64,000 nucleotides of DNA, taken from Sphingomonas albertensis (GTDB lineage Bacteria; Pseudomonadota; Alphaproteobacteria; Sphingomonadales; Sphingomonadaceae). The notes below the pieces were generated by a model. The model saw only the letters and a list, made by a program, of their open reading frames with translations, ran no database searches and was not told the DNA's origin. The stretch covers positions 62,001 through 126,000 of the forward strand of contig NZ_JACONT010000007.1 of the NCBI RefSeq assembly GCF_014358075.1, given 5' to 3'. Of this stretch, positions 16,720-25,483 are shown piece by piece; positions within the stretch are counted from its first letter, which is position 1; each line of letters begins with the position of its first letter. The translations under genes were made by a program, and so were the position numbers.

Positions 16720-17397
16720 TCATGCTGTAGCAATCCAACCGCGGAAGCTGAAACCGGCATAGAAGAGCGCTACATCGGAAAAGCCTGCCTGGCGGAGCAG
16801 TGCTTCGTCCTCGTCTGAAGACAGGATTGGCAGGTGCGAGATCATCGTTTCTGCAGAAGCCGACGCTTTTGCCAGATCGTGGCCGGCCCGATCTGCGAAG
16901 GCAATCGAGCGCGTCAGCCACGGTTTCAGGTCGCTTCCAGCTGGGCAGCTATGGTGCGCGACAATGAGGGGGGCAGACGGCTTCAGCCGTCGGCGTATGG
17001 CTTGCAGCACTTCCAGCCGGCTTTTGCGGTCGCAGAAGTGAAGGGTGAGCAGGCATGTCGCCCCGTCGAAGGGCCCCTGTGGGGCGTCGTCGATATAGCC
17101 CTGCCGCAAGATGACGCGTGAGTGCAGCGGTCCGAGGATTTCCCGCGCCAAATCGAGCATTTCCGCCGAAGGATCGATGCCGGTGAACCGCCAATCCGGC
17201 TGGGCACCGGCGAAAGCCTTGAGTTCCAGACCGCCACCAGCACCGTAAACCAGAATGTCAGCCGCCCGTGGCGCGCGTTCCGCGAGCAGAAGCATGGCCA
17301 TGCGGTGGAGATCCGCATAGCCTGGCACCCTGCGCGGCGTATCTTCGGCATAGCTGGCGATAGCGGCCCGATCGGTAAAGAGACGTACTGTGTCCAT
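16720..17397 (-). CDS. Class I SAM-dependent methyltransferase
   Basis: A 225-residue cytosolic methyltransferase. Motif I is VYGAGGGLELKAF (about residues 50-62) and the following acidic motif is FTGIDPSAEMLDLAREIL. FDGATCLLTLHF matches motif IV and LKPSAPLIVAHHS motif V/VI. The acceptor is unknown. It is the third gene of a minus-strand unit with an Rrf2 regulator and a thioredoxin-reductase-like flavoenzyme; only 3 bp separate it from the latter. Its 3' end is the first gene inside the candidate island boundary. In related clusters such methyltransferases often act on xenobiotics or thiols, but nothing here proves that. Confidence 0.85.
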   Translation of the reverse strand: MDTVRLFTDRAAIASYAEDTPRRVPGYADLHRMAMLLLAERAPRAADILVYGAGGGLELKAFAGAQPDWRFTGIDPSAEMLDLAREILGPLHSRVILRQGYIDDAPQGPFDGATCLLTLHFCDRKSRLEVLQAIRRRLKPSAPLIVAHHSCPAGSDLKPWLTRSIAFADRAGHDLAKASASAETMISHLPILSSDEDEALLRQAGFSDVALFYAGFSFRGWIATA

Positions 17398-17400
17398 GGT

Positions 17401-18294
17401 TCAGCCGAACACGAGCGAGCGATGCGCCGACGTCCCTGCCGTCACCCCGTCCGCGACGGCCCAGCTGACGCTGTGCGGCATCCGGGCAATGTCACCCGCT
17501 GCGTATAGGCCCGGAACGGATGTCATCTTGTCACCATCGGTGTGGATGACGGGACCAAGTGGGCCGTCATCAATCTCTACGCCCAGTTGCTGTGCCAGCG
17601 GGCTTGTGAAACAGGAGCGCGGCGCAATGTAGAGAGCGGCAATTGCGCTGCGACGCCCGTCAGCCATCTCGATGGCGGAAAGGCCCAAACCTTCGCCGAT
17701 CAATCCTGCGACAGGTGCGGTCTCAACCTTAACACCACGCGCGTGGAGCGTTGCCCTTTCTCCTTCGGCCAGTTCTGCACCGTTTAGATACAGCGTCGTT
17801 GGCCCCCACTCGGCGATCAGGCTGGCCTGATGCACCGACATCGGTGTGCGGTAGAGCACGCCCAGTAGCTCGTCGCTGAACTCGATCCCGTGGCAGTAGG
17901 GGCAATGCAGCACTGTCTTGCCCCAGCGCTCCGGCAGGCCGGGAAGATCGGGCAGTTCGTCACGCATGCCGAACGCGAGGATCAGCTTGCGTGCCACGAT
18001 CTCTTCGCCGCCAGCAAGACGCACCGAGAAGCCATCCTCATGGATCCGCGCCACGCTTGCTTCAGCCTCGATCAGTTCCACGGTGGGATAGGCCAGAAGC
18101 TGCTTGCGCGCGGTTGCCAGAATATGGCGCGGATCACTGCCGTCGTGCCCGAGGAAGCCGTGGGAAGCATCGGCGAACCGGTTGCGGGGCTTGCCGGTGT
18201 CGACAACCCTGACGTTCCGGCGTGCCCGCGCCAAATAAGTTGCGGCCGCCAGCCCGGCAAAACCGCCGCCGACTATGATGGCATCATGCTTCAT
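17401..18294 (-). CDS. NAD(P)/FAD-dependent oxidoreductase, thioredoxin-reductase-like
   Basis: A 297-residue flavoprotein with the thioredoxin reductase fold. The FAD motif is [20 protein letters not shown] at the N-terminus. A redox-active CPYCHG occurs at about residue 135, where TrxB has CATC, and the closing FAD-binding [15 protein letters not shown] is near 265. The CPYC version is typical of the group that includes dithiol oxidases and small TrxB-like enzymes, so it may not reduce thioredoxin. The ATG at 18294 is inside the end of the Rrf2 gene, an 11-bp overlap that suggests translational coupling. An ATG two codons earlier (18300) is possible. Confidence 0.87.
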   Translation of the reverse strand: MKHDAIIVGGGFAGLAAATYLARARRNVRVVDTGKPRNRFADASHGFLGHDGSDPRHILATARKQLLAYPTVELIEAEASVARIHEDGFSVRLAGGEEIVARKLILAFGMRDELPDLPGLPERWGKTVLHCPYCHGIEFSDELLGVLYRTPMSVHQASLIAEWGPTTLYLNGAELAEGERATLHARGVKVETAPVAGLIGEGLGLSAIEMADGRRSAIAALYIAPRSCFTSPLAQQLGVEIDDGPLGPVIHTDGDKMTSVPGLYAAGDIARMPHSVSWAVADGVTAGTSAHRSLVFG

Positions 18295-18748
18295 GCGCAT
18301 TCTCCAGAGTGACGGCTCCGCCAAGATCGGAAAGGCGGGCGTGAAAGTCCTCGCTCAGCTGCGCCAGCGTGATTTCTCCGAACCAGTTCAGGAGCAGCGC
18401 CTCGGCTTCGTCAAAAGCCTGGCCCAAGGCGGCATTGACGGTCTGCTCGACGAGGCATCCAGGTGCGTCTGTGCGATTGCCCATAGCCAGCATTTCCGGC
18501 CGGCCCAGCGCATCATAGATCTCGCGGAGCGTGACTGCCTCGAAGTCCGCGGCAATCGTCCAGCCACCGCCATGCCCCTTCTCTGAACTAACGAAGCCCT
18601 GGTCACGCAGGCCGGCCATGATCCGGCGCACCACCACCGGATTGGTGTTCATGGCGCGGGCAAGCGTTTCGGAAGTCTGGGGCCCGGGCTGTTCAGCCAT
18701 GTGCAGCAGCACGTGGAGGACACCGGATAATCGGCTATCTCGTCTCAT
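18284..18748 (-). CDS. Rrf2 family transcriptional regulator
   Basis: A 154-residue winged-helix regulator: [39 protein letters not shown] (recognition helix and wing at about residues 28-52) and [24 protein letters not shown], the Rrf2 signature. Rrf2 proteins such as IscR and NsrR hold an Fe-S cluster with three cysteines; here only one cysteine (APGCLVEQ) is visible, so cluster binding is unlikely and a single-thiol redox switch is more plausible. It heads the operon with the CPYC flavoenzyme and the methyltransferase and probably represses it. Confidence 0.87.
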   Translation of the reverse strand: MRRDSRLSGVLHVLLHMAEQPGPQTSETLARAMNTNPVVVRRIMAGLRDQGFVSSEKGHGGGWTIAADFEAVTLREIYDALGRPEMLAMGNRTDAPGCLVEQTVNAALGQAFDEAEALLLNWFGEITLAQLSEDFHARLSDLGGAVTLENAHEA

Positions 18749-18937
18749 GTAACTTCATATGATGCGTGATCACCTGCACGTCAATGGTCGTGCTAGACAA
18801 GTGTAGCGGCTTCGCACTGGTTTTCGCGTTCAGGAGTCATGGGACCGTCCTGCCCGCAATTGTCGGCGCAGTCGGTCTCATTGGACGTTAGCGCTGGATG
18901 TTTCGGCCATCGATCTGGCTCTTAACGCATCTGGACT

Positions 18938-19561
18938 CTAGCTTTTCACTGGCGAAGAGCTTCCAGGCCGTTTGTCGATCATGAAGAACGGCAAAGCGTG
19001 ATGGACCACCCAACCGATGCTGATTGCGTACAGGATCGTCCCAACTCCAACCGTGCCGCCCAGCATCCAGCCGATGCCTAGCACCGCCAGTTCTATCGCA
19101 GTGCGCACGAGCTTGATCGGTAGCCTCAGGCGCTGGCAAAGGCCGGTCATCAGGCCGTCGCGCGGACCGGGACCGAGTCCTGCACCGATATAAGCGCCGC
19201 CAGCTATACCGTTGAGCAGAATGCCGAGGCCGAGCAGCGCAATCCGCGGTGCATGACCTTCCGGCGCCGGCATCAATGCGAGCGCTATGTCGGTAACGGT
19301 CCCGATCACCACGATGTTGAGCACGGTGCCCAGTCCCGGCCTCTGTCGCAATGGCCACCATAGCACGAGGACGACGAGCCCAACCAAGTTGACCGTCTGT
19401 CCAAAGCTGAGGCCGATTCGTGGCGCAACCCCCTGGTGCAGCACGTCCCATGGGTCGAGACCCAAATTGGCGCGGACCAGCATGGCCATGGAAATGCCAT
19501 ACAGACTCAACCCACCGAGGAGTTGCACGAGGCGAGCGAAGAGGCGATCATGATCGAACAT
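18938..19561 (-). CDS. YczE/YitT-like integral membrane protein
   Basis: A 207-residue protein with about five membrane helices. The conserved YczE features are present: GISMAMLVRANLGLDPWDVLHQG (shown in outline) with the LGxxPWDVL core at about residue 32, and GAGLGPGPRDGLMTGL near 125. Function of the family is unknown; a transport role is assumed. It is divergent from a MocR-type regulator with 61 bp between the start codons. That gene pairing is described for YczR/YczE in several phyla and supports the call. Confidence 0.85.
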   Translation of the reverse strand: MFDHDRLFARLVQLLGGLSLYGISMAMLVRANLGLDPWDVLHQGVAPRIGLSFGQTVNLVGLVVLVLWWPLRQRPGLGTVLNIVVIGTVTDIALALMPAPEGHAPRIALLGLGILLNGIAGGAYIGAGLGPGPRDGLMTGLCQRLRLPIKLVRTAIELAVLGIGWMLGGTVGVGTILYAISIGWVVHHALPFFMIDKRPGSSSPVKS

Positions 19562-19576
19562 GGCGCCAGATGAGCT

Positions 19577-19605
19577 AAAGTGGCGCCGTTACAAATATCC
19601 ACTTT
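19577..19605. promoter_or_regulatory. Inverted repeat in the YczE/MocR divergent promoter
   Basis: AAAGTGG (19577-19583) and CCACTTT (19599-19605) are perfect inverted copies with a 15-base spacer; a further TAGTGGCC lies at 19611-19618. The repeat occupies the centre of the 61-bp region between two divergent starts, the place where MocR/YczR proteins bind. The assignment as operator is inferred from position and symmetry. Confidence 0.5.
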
Positions 19606-19622
19606 GGTGATAGTGGCCTCTA

Positions 19623-21083
19623 ATGCTTCCGATCCGTCTTAGTTCTGGCTCCCTTTCACGCCTTCTCGGCCATTGGCGAGGAGAGGACACGCGGGAGGCA
19701 GCCTACCACTTGCTCGCGCGGGCGCTACGATTGCTGATTGTGGACGGTCGGATCGGACTGGGCGTGCGGCTCCCGGGGGAGCGCGAGCTTGCGCACGCGC
19801 TCGGTGTCAGCCGGACAACTTTGACGGCCGCTTATGGGCAGCTGCGAGAGGATGGCTATCTCCTGAGCCGACGAGGATCGGGGAGCGTCACGCAGCTCCC
19901 CGGCGGTCGCGATGCCGCCGTGGAGGCGGATGACAACGAAGGGGAAAATCCGTTCATCGACTGGACAGCGGCCGCCGTGCCTGCACCGGCCGGACTCTGG
20001 GAAGCTTATGAAGAAGCGTTGCGGCAGCTTCCCGCCTGGCTCTCGGGCATCGGCTATGAGGCCTTGGGTCTCCCCTGCCTACGAGAGGCGATCGCACGCG
20101 ACTATGAAAGACGCGGCTGTCCAACCCGGCCCGAGCAGATCATCGTGACGAGCGGCGCCCAAAATGGGCTCACGCTCGTCTTGCGTGCGCTGGCGGGACC
20201 CGGTGATCGCATCGCAGTCGATCATCCCACCTATCACAACGCCTTGGGCGCAATCTCGCGCAACTATTGCCAGCCGGTGCCGATCAGTCTCCCCGAAACG
20301 GGTTGGGATTTCGAAGCCCTGGATGCGGTTTTCCGTCAAGCCGGCCCCCGCTTTGCTTACCTGCTACCGGACTTTCACAACCCCACGGGACGGTTGATGG
20401 ACGAACCGGGGCGGCGGGAGTTGGTCTCAATCGCAGCGCGGACGCGGACGCCGTTGCTGATCGACGAAACTATGGTGGAAACGGGATTGGGAGCCACTGC
20501 GCCCGCACCAGTCGCGGCGCACGATCCCGACGGAGATATGATCATCAGCCTGGGCTCGGCGAGCAAACGTTACTGGGGCGGCCTGCGCATTGGATGGATT
20601 CGCGCGAGCGAGCAGCGCATCGCCGAGTTTGGCCGTCTGCGCGCAATCCTGGACATGGCGACGCCCGTGTTGGAGCAACTCGCCGTAACAGTGATGCTGA
20701 ACAGGGATCGCCGGACGGACGACCAACGCTCTCTCATGCGAGCGCGTTGCGACCGGCTGATCGCACTGCTTGCCGAGGCGTTGCCACATTGGCGCGCGTC
20801 TGTACCCGAGGGCGGACTGGCCCTTTGGGCGGAGCTGCCGCGCCCTGACGCATCTGCGCTCGCGGCAATGGCGCAAAGCCTGGGCGTGCGAATTGCTGCA
20901 GGACCGCGCTTCGCGGTCGACGGTGGGTTCGAGCGCTTCGTACGCCTGCCTTTCACCCTGACTGAGCCTGATCTGCAGCGCGCGGTACAGCGGCTCGCAC
21001 AAGCTGACCGGAGCCTGCATCGTCGAGCCGCGCGTGGCTTCGACAGCCCATTGTTGGCCGTGGAGGCGGACCGCATGATCTAA
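19623..21083 (+). CDS. MocR-type (GntR wHTH plus aminotransferase-fold) PLP-dependent regulator
   Basis: A 486-residue chimeric regulator. Residues 1-90 form a GntR winged helix (LGVRLPGERELAHALGVSRT then LREDGYLLSRRGSGS). From about residue 130 a class I aminotransferase fold follows, with the PLP lysine in GSASKRYWGGLRIGW near 315 and FHNPTGRLM near 245. Such proteins bind PLP and act as activators or repressors of a neighbouring gene. It is divergent from the YczE-type membrane gene and so fits the YczR subgroup. Confidence 0.9.
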   Translation: MLPIRLSSGSLSRLLGHWRGEDTREAAYHLLARALRLLIVDGRIGLGVRLPGERELAHALGVSRTTLTAAYGQLREDGYLLSRRGSGSVTQLPGGRDAAVEADDNEGENPFIDWTAAAVPAPAGLWEAYEEALRQLPAWLSGIGYEALGLPCLREAIARDYERRGCPTRPEQIIVTSGAQNGLTLVLRALAGPGDRIAVDHPTYHNALGAISRNYCQPVPISLPETGWDFEALDAVFRQAGPRFAYLLPDFHNPTGRLMDEPGRRELVSIAARTRTPLLIDETMVETGLGATAPAPVAAHDPDGDMIISLGSASKRYWGGLRIGWIRASEQRIAEFGRLRAILDMATPVLEQLAVTVMLNRDRRTDDQRSLMRARCDRLIALLAEALPHWRASVPEGGLALWAELPRPDASALAAMAQSLGVRIAAGPRFAVDGGFERFVRLPFTLTEPDLQRAVQRLAQADRSLHRRAARGFDSPLLAVEADRMI

Positions 21084-21273
21084 CGCGTGCGCGCCGAGAT
21101 CGCACGGCCCGCTGCGGGACCTTCGGAGAACTTCAGACCTTCCGGAACTCTAGACTTTCGAAAACTGGTTGGCCACGACGGGCGCACCGCTGTTGCGCGC
21201 CGCGCTCGCTTCGACGGAGACCTCCGTGTCCCTCCGGTAAGACCCAGGCTCCAGGAGCTGGCATATACGTGAC

Positions 21274-21298
21274 GGGCGGTGGGGGTCCCTCACCGCCC
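21274..21298 (+). terminator. Hairpin downstream of the MocR gene
   Basis: GGGCGGTG and CACCGCCC form an 8-bp stem with a nine-base loop, placed between the MocR gene (ends 21083) and the convergent MBL gene (ends 21354). No U-run follows, so factor-independent termination is uncertain. The rest of the 270-bp gap shows no gene. Confidence 0.45.
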
Positions 21299-21353
21299 GA
21301 TGCGAACATAGACCTTCATTGCGCAGTTAGCGGAAGAAATATCGACGCCGGTC

Positions 21354-22235
21354 TCACTCGCCCAGCGCCGCGAGGCGTTTGAGAGCGATGGGCTCTTGAC
21401 TGTCCGCCAGCATCCATGACGCGTACTCACCCCAATCCGCAACGGTTCCCGGCGATGCGTTTCGCAGACGACGGGCTTCCGAGCGGATGTGCGTTATGGC
21501 CGCGCGAAAGGCCTGCATCTCTTCACGCGACCGCTCGGGGCCGTCCACAAACCCGTGTCCCGGAATATAAAGGTGGGCCTTGAGCTCGAGCGCGCGCTGC
21601 AGGCTGGCTTCCCACTCTTTAGGGAACGCAGATCGCATCGGAGGGAACACCCGGTTCATGAAAACCTCGCTCATGAAGACCAGGTTCTGGTCCGGGACGC
21701 GCACGACCAGATCCGATGCGGTGTGGGCACGGCCGAGAAACAGGATATCCACCGCCCGATCGCCCAGATCAATAGACTTGACTTCCCCGATCGCACGCGG
21801 TCCGGTCTCGACCTTTCGGCCGCCGCTCCTGATCTGTGAGAGGCCATCGGGATGGACTACAAGTACGGTGTTCGCCGGGAGTGCTTCGGTCCCGCCGGTA
21901 TGATCCTCATGAACCGAACCGACCACCATCCACCGGACAGGCTTTTCGGTCACCGTGGCGACGGCCGCCAGCAGCGCCCGTGTCGCATCCGGCGATTCCT
22001 GGCCGTCGGCAATGAGCACGCCGTCAGAGCCCACGACGATCATGGATACTGTCGTGAAACCCGGCGCCCTCAGCGCTTCATAGGCATAGACGCTGCCCCC
22101 CAACGGCACGAGCCGGGGGAAGTCGGCAATACTGAGACCCCGCTCTACCGGGAAAGCGGTGCGGACCTGCGCATCTGCGGGAGACGACAAGCTGACAAGC
22201 ACGGTGGCGAGGGTTAAGGCAAGAAGTCGAAACAT
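21354..22235 (-). CDS. Exported MBL-fold hydrolase with an altered metal motif
   Basis: A 293-residue MBL-fold protein with a signal peptide (MFRLLALTLATVLVSLSSPADAQ in outline, cleavage after ADAQ). The usual HxHxDH motif appears as SVHEDHTGG, so the first zinc histidine is serine; later ligands GRAHTASD and IPGHGFVD are intact. It might bind one metal only or use a different ligand. It is divergent from a LysR regulator, beyond which a second MBL-fold gene lies. The substrate is unknown; the hydrolase architecture resembles periplasmic lactonase or lactamase relatives. Confidence 0.8.
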   Translation of the reverse strand: MFRLLALTLATVLVSLSSPADAQVRTAFPVERGLSIADFPRLVPLGGSVYAYEALRAPGFTTVSMIVVGSDGVLIADGQESPDATRALLAAVATVTEKPVRWMVVGSVHEDHTGGTEALPANTVLVVHPDGLSQIRSGGRKVETGPRAIGEVKSIDLGDRAVDILFLGRAHTASDLVVRVPDQNLVFMSEVFMNRVFPPMRSAFPKEWEASLQRALELKAHLYIPGHGFVDGPERSREEMQAFRAAITHIRSEARRLRNASPGTVADWGEYASWMLADSQEPIALKRLAALGE

Positions 22236-22321
22236 CAGGAGAGCTTCCTTTTGCGAAGTTGCATCAGACCGGGCGACGCAGGTTCGGGGCGCGATCGGGA
22301 GGTTCGTCAGGCATATGCCCG

Positions 22322-23233
22322 ATGAGTGATCCGGATCTGGACACCGGACTCCTGCGGGCTTTCGAGGCCTTGTACGCCCACCGGAATGTGACGCGGGCCG
22401 CCGAACAGCTTGGCATCGGCCAACCCGCCCTCTCCGCCCGGCTGACGCGGCTGCGCACCCTGTTCGGCGATACGTTGTTCACGCCATCGAGCACCGGGCG
22501 AGGCGTCGTTCCGACCGCGCGGGCGGATCAACTCGATCCGGGCGTCCGCGACCTGATCACGCGACTGGCTCGCCTCGGCGAGCCAGTGACGTTCGAGCCG
22601 ACGACGAGCGAGCGCACCTTCCGGCTGGCGCTCTACGAGAATCCCGCGGTCATGCTGATCCCGGATCTGGTCCGCAGGCTTCAGTCGACGGGTCCACACA
22701 TCCGGATCGCTGTGATCGCTCCGGATCCCGAGCGGATGTCCGAGGGCATGGAAGACGGCTCGATCGACATGTTTGTCGGATCGGGAAGGACGTCCAGCCT
22801 GTGGCTCAGCAGGACCCTTTTCGAAGAGCAATTCGTCGTCGCCCAGCGAGCCGGTCATCCGCGCGGCCGGGGGCCGCTTACGCTCGACGAATATTGTGCG
22901 CTGGATCACGTCCTCATCTCCGCTGAAGGCGGCGGCTTTTCCGGTCTCGTCGATGACACGCTGGCCATGACGAACCGGCGCCGGCGAGTGACCGTGTCGG
23001 TGCAAACCTACGCTTTGGCGCCGCTGATCGTCGCCAACAGCGACTGCCTGTGCACTCTTCCGCGCCGTTTCCTCGCGAAATATGCCGCCGCCATCGAGGT
23101 CATGGAGCCGCCGTTTGCGCTCAATGCCATCGGTCTCACCGCCTTCTGGCACCCCCGGCATCAGGAAGACGAGGGCCATGCCTGGTTGCGGGGGCAGATG
23201 TTCGCCGCCGCCCAGGAGCAGGGGCGAAGCTGA
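22322..23233 (+). CDS. LysR family transcriptional regulator
   Basis: A 303-residue regulator. The N-terminal wHTH is LLRAFEALYAHRNVTRAAEQLG... with LSARLTRLRTLFGDTLF, the helix region and wing at about residues 9-55. The C-terminal part is the periplasmic-binding-like effector domain, with the segment DMFVGSGR near 165. ATG at 22322 was preferred to an upstream in-frame start at 22259 because the protein then begins as other LysR proteins do. It stands between two minus-strand MBL genes, divergent from the first, so it probably regulates that one. Confidence 0.87.
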   Translation: MSDPDLDTGLLRAFEALYAHRNVTRAAEQLGIGQPALSARLTRLRTLFGDTLFTPSSTGRGVVPTARADQLDPGVRDLITRLARLGEPVTFEPTTSERTFRLALYENPAVMLIPDLVRRLQSTGPHIRIAVIAPDPERMSEGMEDGSIDMFVGSGRTSSLWLSRTLFEEQFVVAQRAGHPRGRGPLTLDEYCALDHVLISAEGGGFSGLVDDTLAMTNRRRRVTVSVQTYALAPLIVANSDCLCTLPRRFLAKYAAAIEVMEPPFALNAIGLTAFWHPRHQEDEGHAWLRGQMFAAAQEQGRS

Positions 23234-23252
23234 TGCCCGCCCCACTCCGCCC

Positions 23253-24218
23253 TCAGTCCCGGTCGACATATTCGGCCGGAACCCAGGCGTAGCCGTCCTT
23301 ATCCCGTCGGACGTGCCCGATACCGGGAAACGGCAGATGGGGCGCGGCAACGAGTGTGCGCTCTCGCGCGAACAGGTCGAACGCAGTCCGACGTACGGCA
23401 CTCGCCTGGTCCGGGACGACGTCGTAGACGATGGTCACGCCAGGGCGCGGAAACTGGACTGAGCTTACGTGCAGGGTGTCACCGATGAAGACCATGGCGT
23501 CCTTGCCGCTGCGCACAGTGAAGAACGCGGCCCCGGGCGTATGACCGGGATGTATAGCCGCAGTGATGCCCGGCAGGATTTCCTCGCCGTTTTCGAATGT
23601 CTTCAGCCGCCCTTGTGCCAGATACGGCCGAAGCGCTGTTTCTGCTTCGCTGAAATAGTGGTCCGCATAGCCCCGCCGTTCCGTGCCTTGCGCCCCGAGA
23701 AAGAAGTTGACGTCCGGCTTGCCGACGTGGATCACGGCGTTCGGGAAAACTGGATTCCCCTTGACCACGAGCCCGCCGGAATGGTCAGAATGTACATGGG
23801 TGATCAGGACGTGGCGGATCTGCGATGGGTCGACGCCGGCGACCGCCAGGCTGTGGACGAGCCGACCGCCATAGCCCGGACCGAACACTTCGCCTGCCCC
23901 GGCGTCGATCAGCACTAGACCCTCATGGGTTTCGAGCAGAAACGCGTTGATGGACGCTTCGACAGGGTTTTTTAGAAATGCTCTACCAAGCAGCTTGTCG
24001 ACTTCCTGCGGTGTGATCCCCAGCAGCAACTTGTGGAGGTCCTGCGGGACGGTTCCGTCGGACAAAGCCGTAACGCGCAGGTCTCCGAACCTGAATCGCT
24101 GAATGTCACCCGCCTGAGGTGCAGTAGACAGCGGGCGATTGGCCGTTTGAGCGATAGCGGGTGTGGATGTGATCGATAGGAGAAAGACGGCAGCGAAGAC
24201 AGTAGCGGTTCGGGTCAT
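23253..24218 (-). CDS. Exported MBL-fold metallo-hydrolase, lactonase-like
   Basis: A 321-residue MBL-fold hydrolase with a signal peptide (MTRTATVFAAVFLLSITSTPAIAQ in outline). The complete dinuclear motif THVHSDHSGG is at about residue 140, followed by HPGHTPGAAFF, GDTLHVSS and PHLPFPGIGH. This pattern is shared with the AHL-lactonase-like group (AidC/YtnP-type), so a quorum-signal or other lactone is a reasonable but unproven substrate. It converges on the LysR gene with 19 bp between. Confidence 0.85.
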   Translation of the reverse strand: MTRTATVFAAVFLLSITSTPAIAQTANRPLSTAPQAGDIQRFRFGDLRVTALSDGTVPQDLHKLLLGITPQEVDKLLGRAFLKNPVEASINAFLLETHEGLVLIDAGAGEVFGPGYGGRLVHSLAVAGVDPSQIRHVLITHVHSDHSGGLVVKGNPVFPNAVIHVGKPDVNFFLGAQGTERRGYADHYFSEAETALRPYLAQGRLKTFENGEEILPGITAAIHPGHTPGAAFFTVRSGKDAMVFIGDTLHVSSVQFPRPGVTIVYDVVPDQASAVRRTAFDLFARERTLVAAPHLPFPGIGHVRRDKDGYAWVPAEYVDRD

Positions 24219-24369
24219 CTAAAAAACTCTTCGATAATTGAAGAACCACAACTGGGAACATCAACTCGGAGTTTGAAATCGAAACCGACAATCGCCGCCA
24301 TCAGCCCGGTTGATCACAACCGCAGGACTATGATGCTGATCGACTCACGGTGCCCTCGAGCCAATGGCA

Positions 24370-24558
24370 TCCAGTCCTCCATCCCGCTTCAAACTCTCCA
24401 ACGAACGGGTTGGATACGACAAGTGCCGGTGTAGCCGCACACGCGTCGAGATCATGTTAGATCGTCTGAATGATGCGCGCCGCGTCGCCACTCGCTACTG
24501 TCGGTGCCAACCATCTTCTTGCCATCCCCTGGCTGCCACCGTCATCTTTCGGCTATGA
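24370..24558 (+). pseudogene. IS5-family transposase C-terminal remnant
   Basis: The translated stretch contains NERVGYDKCRCSRTRVEIML, DRLNDARRVATRYCRC and LAATVIFRL, which match the C-terminal end of IS5-family transposases (RIEIMFGRLKDWRRVATRYDRCP...LAATVIFWL). Between TRYCRC and LAATV the match jumps frame: PTIFL is found in another frame, so compensating indels are present. The N-terminal two thirds and the terminal inverted repeats are missing. It is an inactive fossil. Confidence 0.72.
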
Positions 24559-25021
24559 CCGATGAGTCTTGGTCCTGGGCCGAAGCCGGCGTTCGGCTAG
24601 ACGGTCTGCAGCGGCTCCGGTCGGCAAACCTTCGGCATGCGCCAAGTTCAGTACCTTCGTCGTCGTCTGCCGGACCCCTCTCGACGCGCTTCAGCGCGTT
24701 TGAGCGGTCGAACCGTTTGCCACGCTCGCCCACGGAAAGGACGCCGCCAGCATTCACCACGTAATCCGGGCAGTATGTAATGCCACGCTCCTGAAGACGG
24801 GCGTCCTGCCTCGGGTCGCTGAGCTGATTGTTGGCAGCGCCAGCGATGACGCTTGCTCTGATTACCGGGATGGTCCGAGGATTGAGGACAGCGTCCAAGG
24901 CGCACGGTGAATAAACATCGCCTCCGCGACCATATGCCGACCCAGCGCCGACTGTTGCGGCCTTCTGCAGCATTCGCGCGACACGCGCCGGACAGCCGGC
25001 CAGGCCGACCTGCGTGGTCAT
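24553..25021 (-). pseudogene. Broken leucine/Glu-Leu-Phe-Val dehydrogenase-like gene
   Basis: On the minus strand, from an ATG at 25021, VGLAGCPARVARMLQKA resembles the Rossmann loop, then GGDVYSPCALDAVLN, VIAGAANNQL and ITYCPDYVVNAGGVLSV are the conserved C-terminal region of leucine dehydrogenase. The last part continues only after a frameshift, in another frame, as AHAEGLPTGAAADRLAERR before the TAG at 24553. The N-terminal substrate domain and the segment after the Rossmann loop are missing. The gene cannot make a working enzyme. Confidence 0.72.
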
Positions 25022-25483
25022 TGCGCGCCGTTTCTTCTTAACACTAGGAAGTGAGCTCGCCACTCGATGTGATCAACGGTGTTGCGCATCCAGCCGTCAG
25101 GCAGCGCATCGGTCGAACAGCAAGGCCGCGCCGTTGCGCCTGCCACGCATTGTACGATGCATCATGTCATCCTAAAGTTCCGACAGCGAGGACCCTTCGC
25201 GCGGAGTGACGAACCGAGCGGGAATGAATCGGAAAGGGGAATTCGTTGATGTCGAGGGTCCCAGCTTACGCGGTGCGATCGATCTGCGCCTTGCGAACAG
25301 GTGTGTCCGACCTGATGGACATGATCTATATTGGGATGGTGGGCATGGGCGCAGACTCCTTACCCCGTTACGACACCGGCGCGGCGCTGCGGCTTCACTG
25401 TAAAATACCGGCAAGTACAGGTCTGACGCGGCGCAACGCGGATCGGCGGGCGCATGGTGTCGGCGTGCGACTGCGGATGCCGA
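25022..25483. other. Intergenic region before the sigma-factor gene
   Basis: About 460 bp between the pseudogene and the FecI-type sigma gene. Open frames such as 25246-25494 (plus) show no recognisable domain and no ribosome binding site. It should carry the promoter for the sigma/anti-sigma/receptor operon; I cannot point to a box with confidence. Confidence 0.35.

Noticed and set aside
21087-21272. Small plus-strand frame after the MocR gene
   Set aside because: Short, Arg-rich, no Shine-Dalgarno and no similarity that I can recognise.
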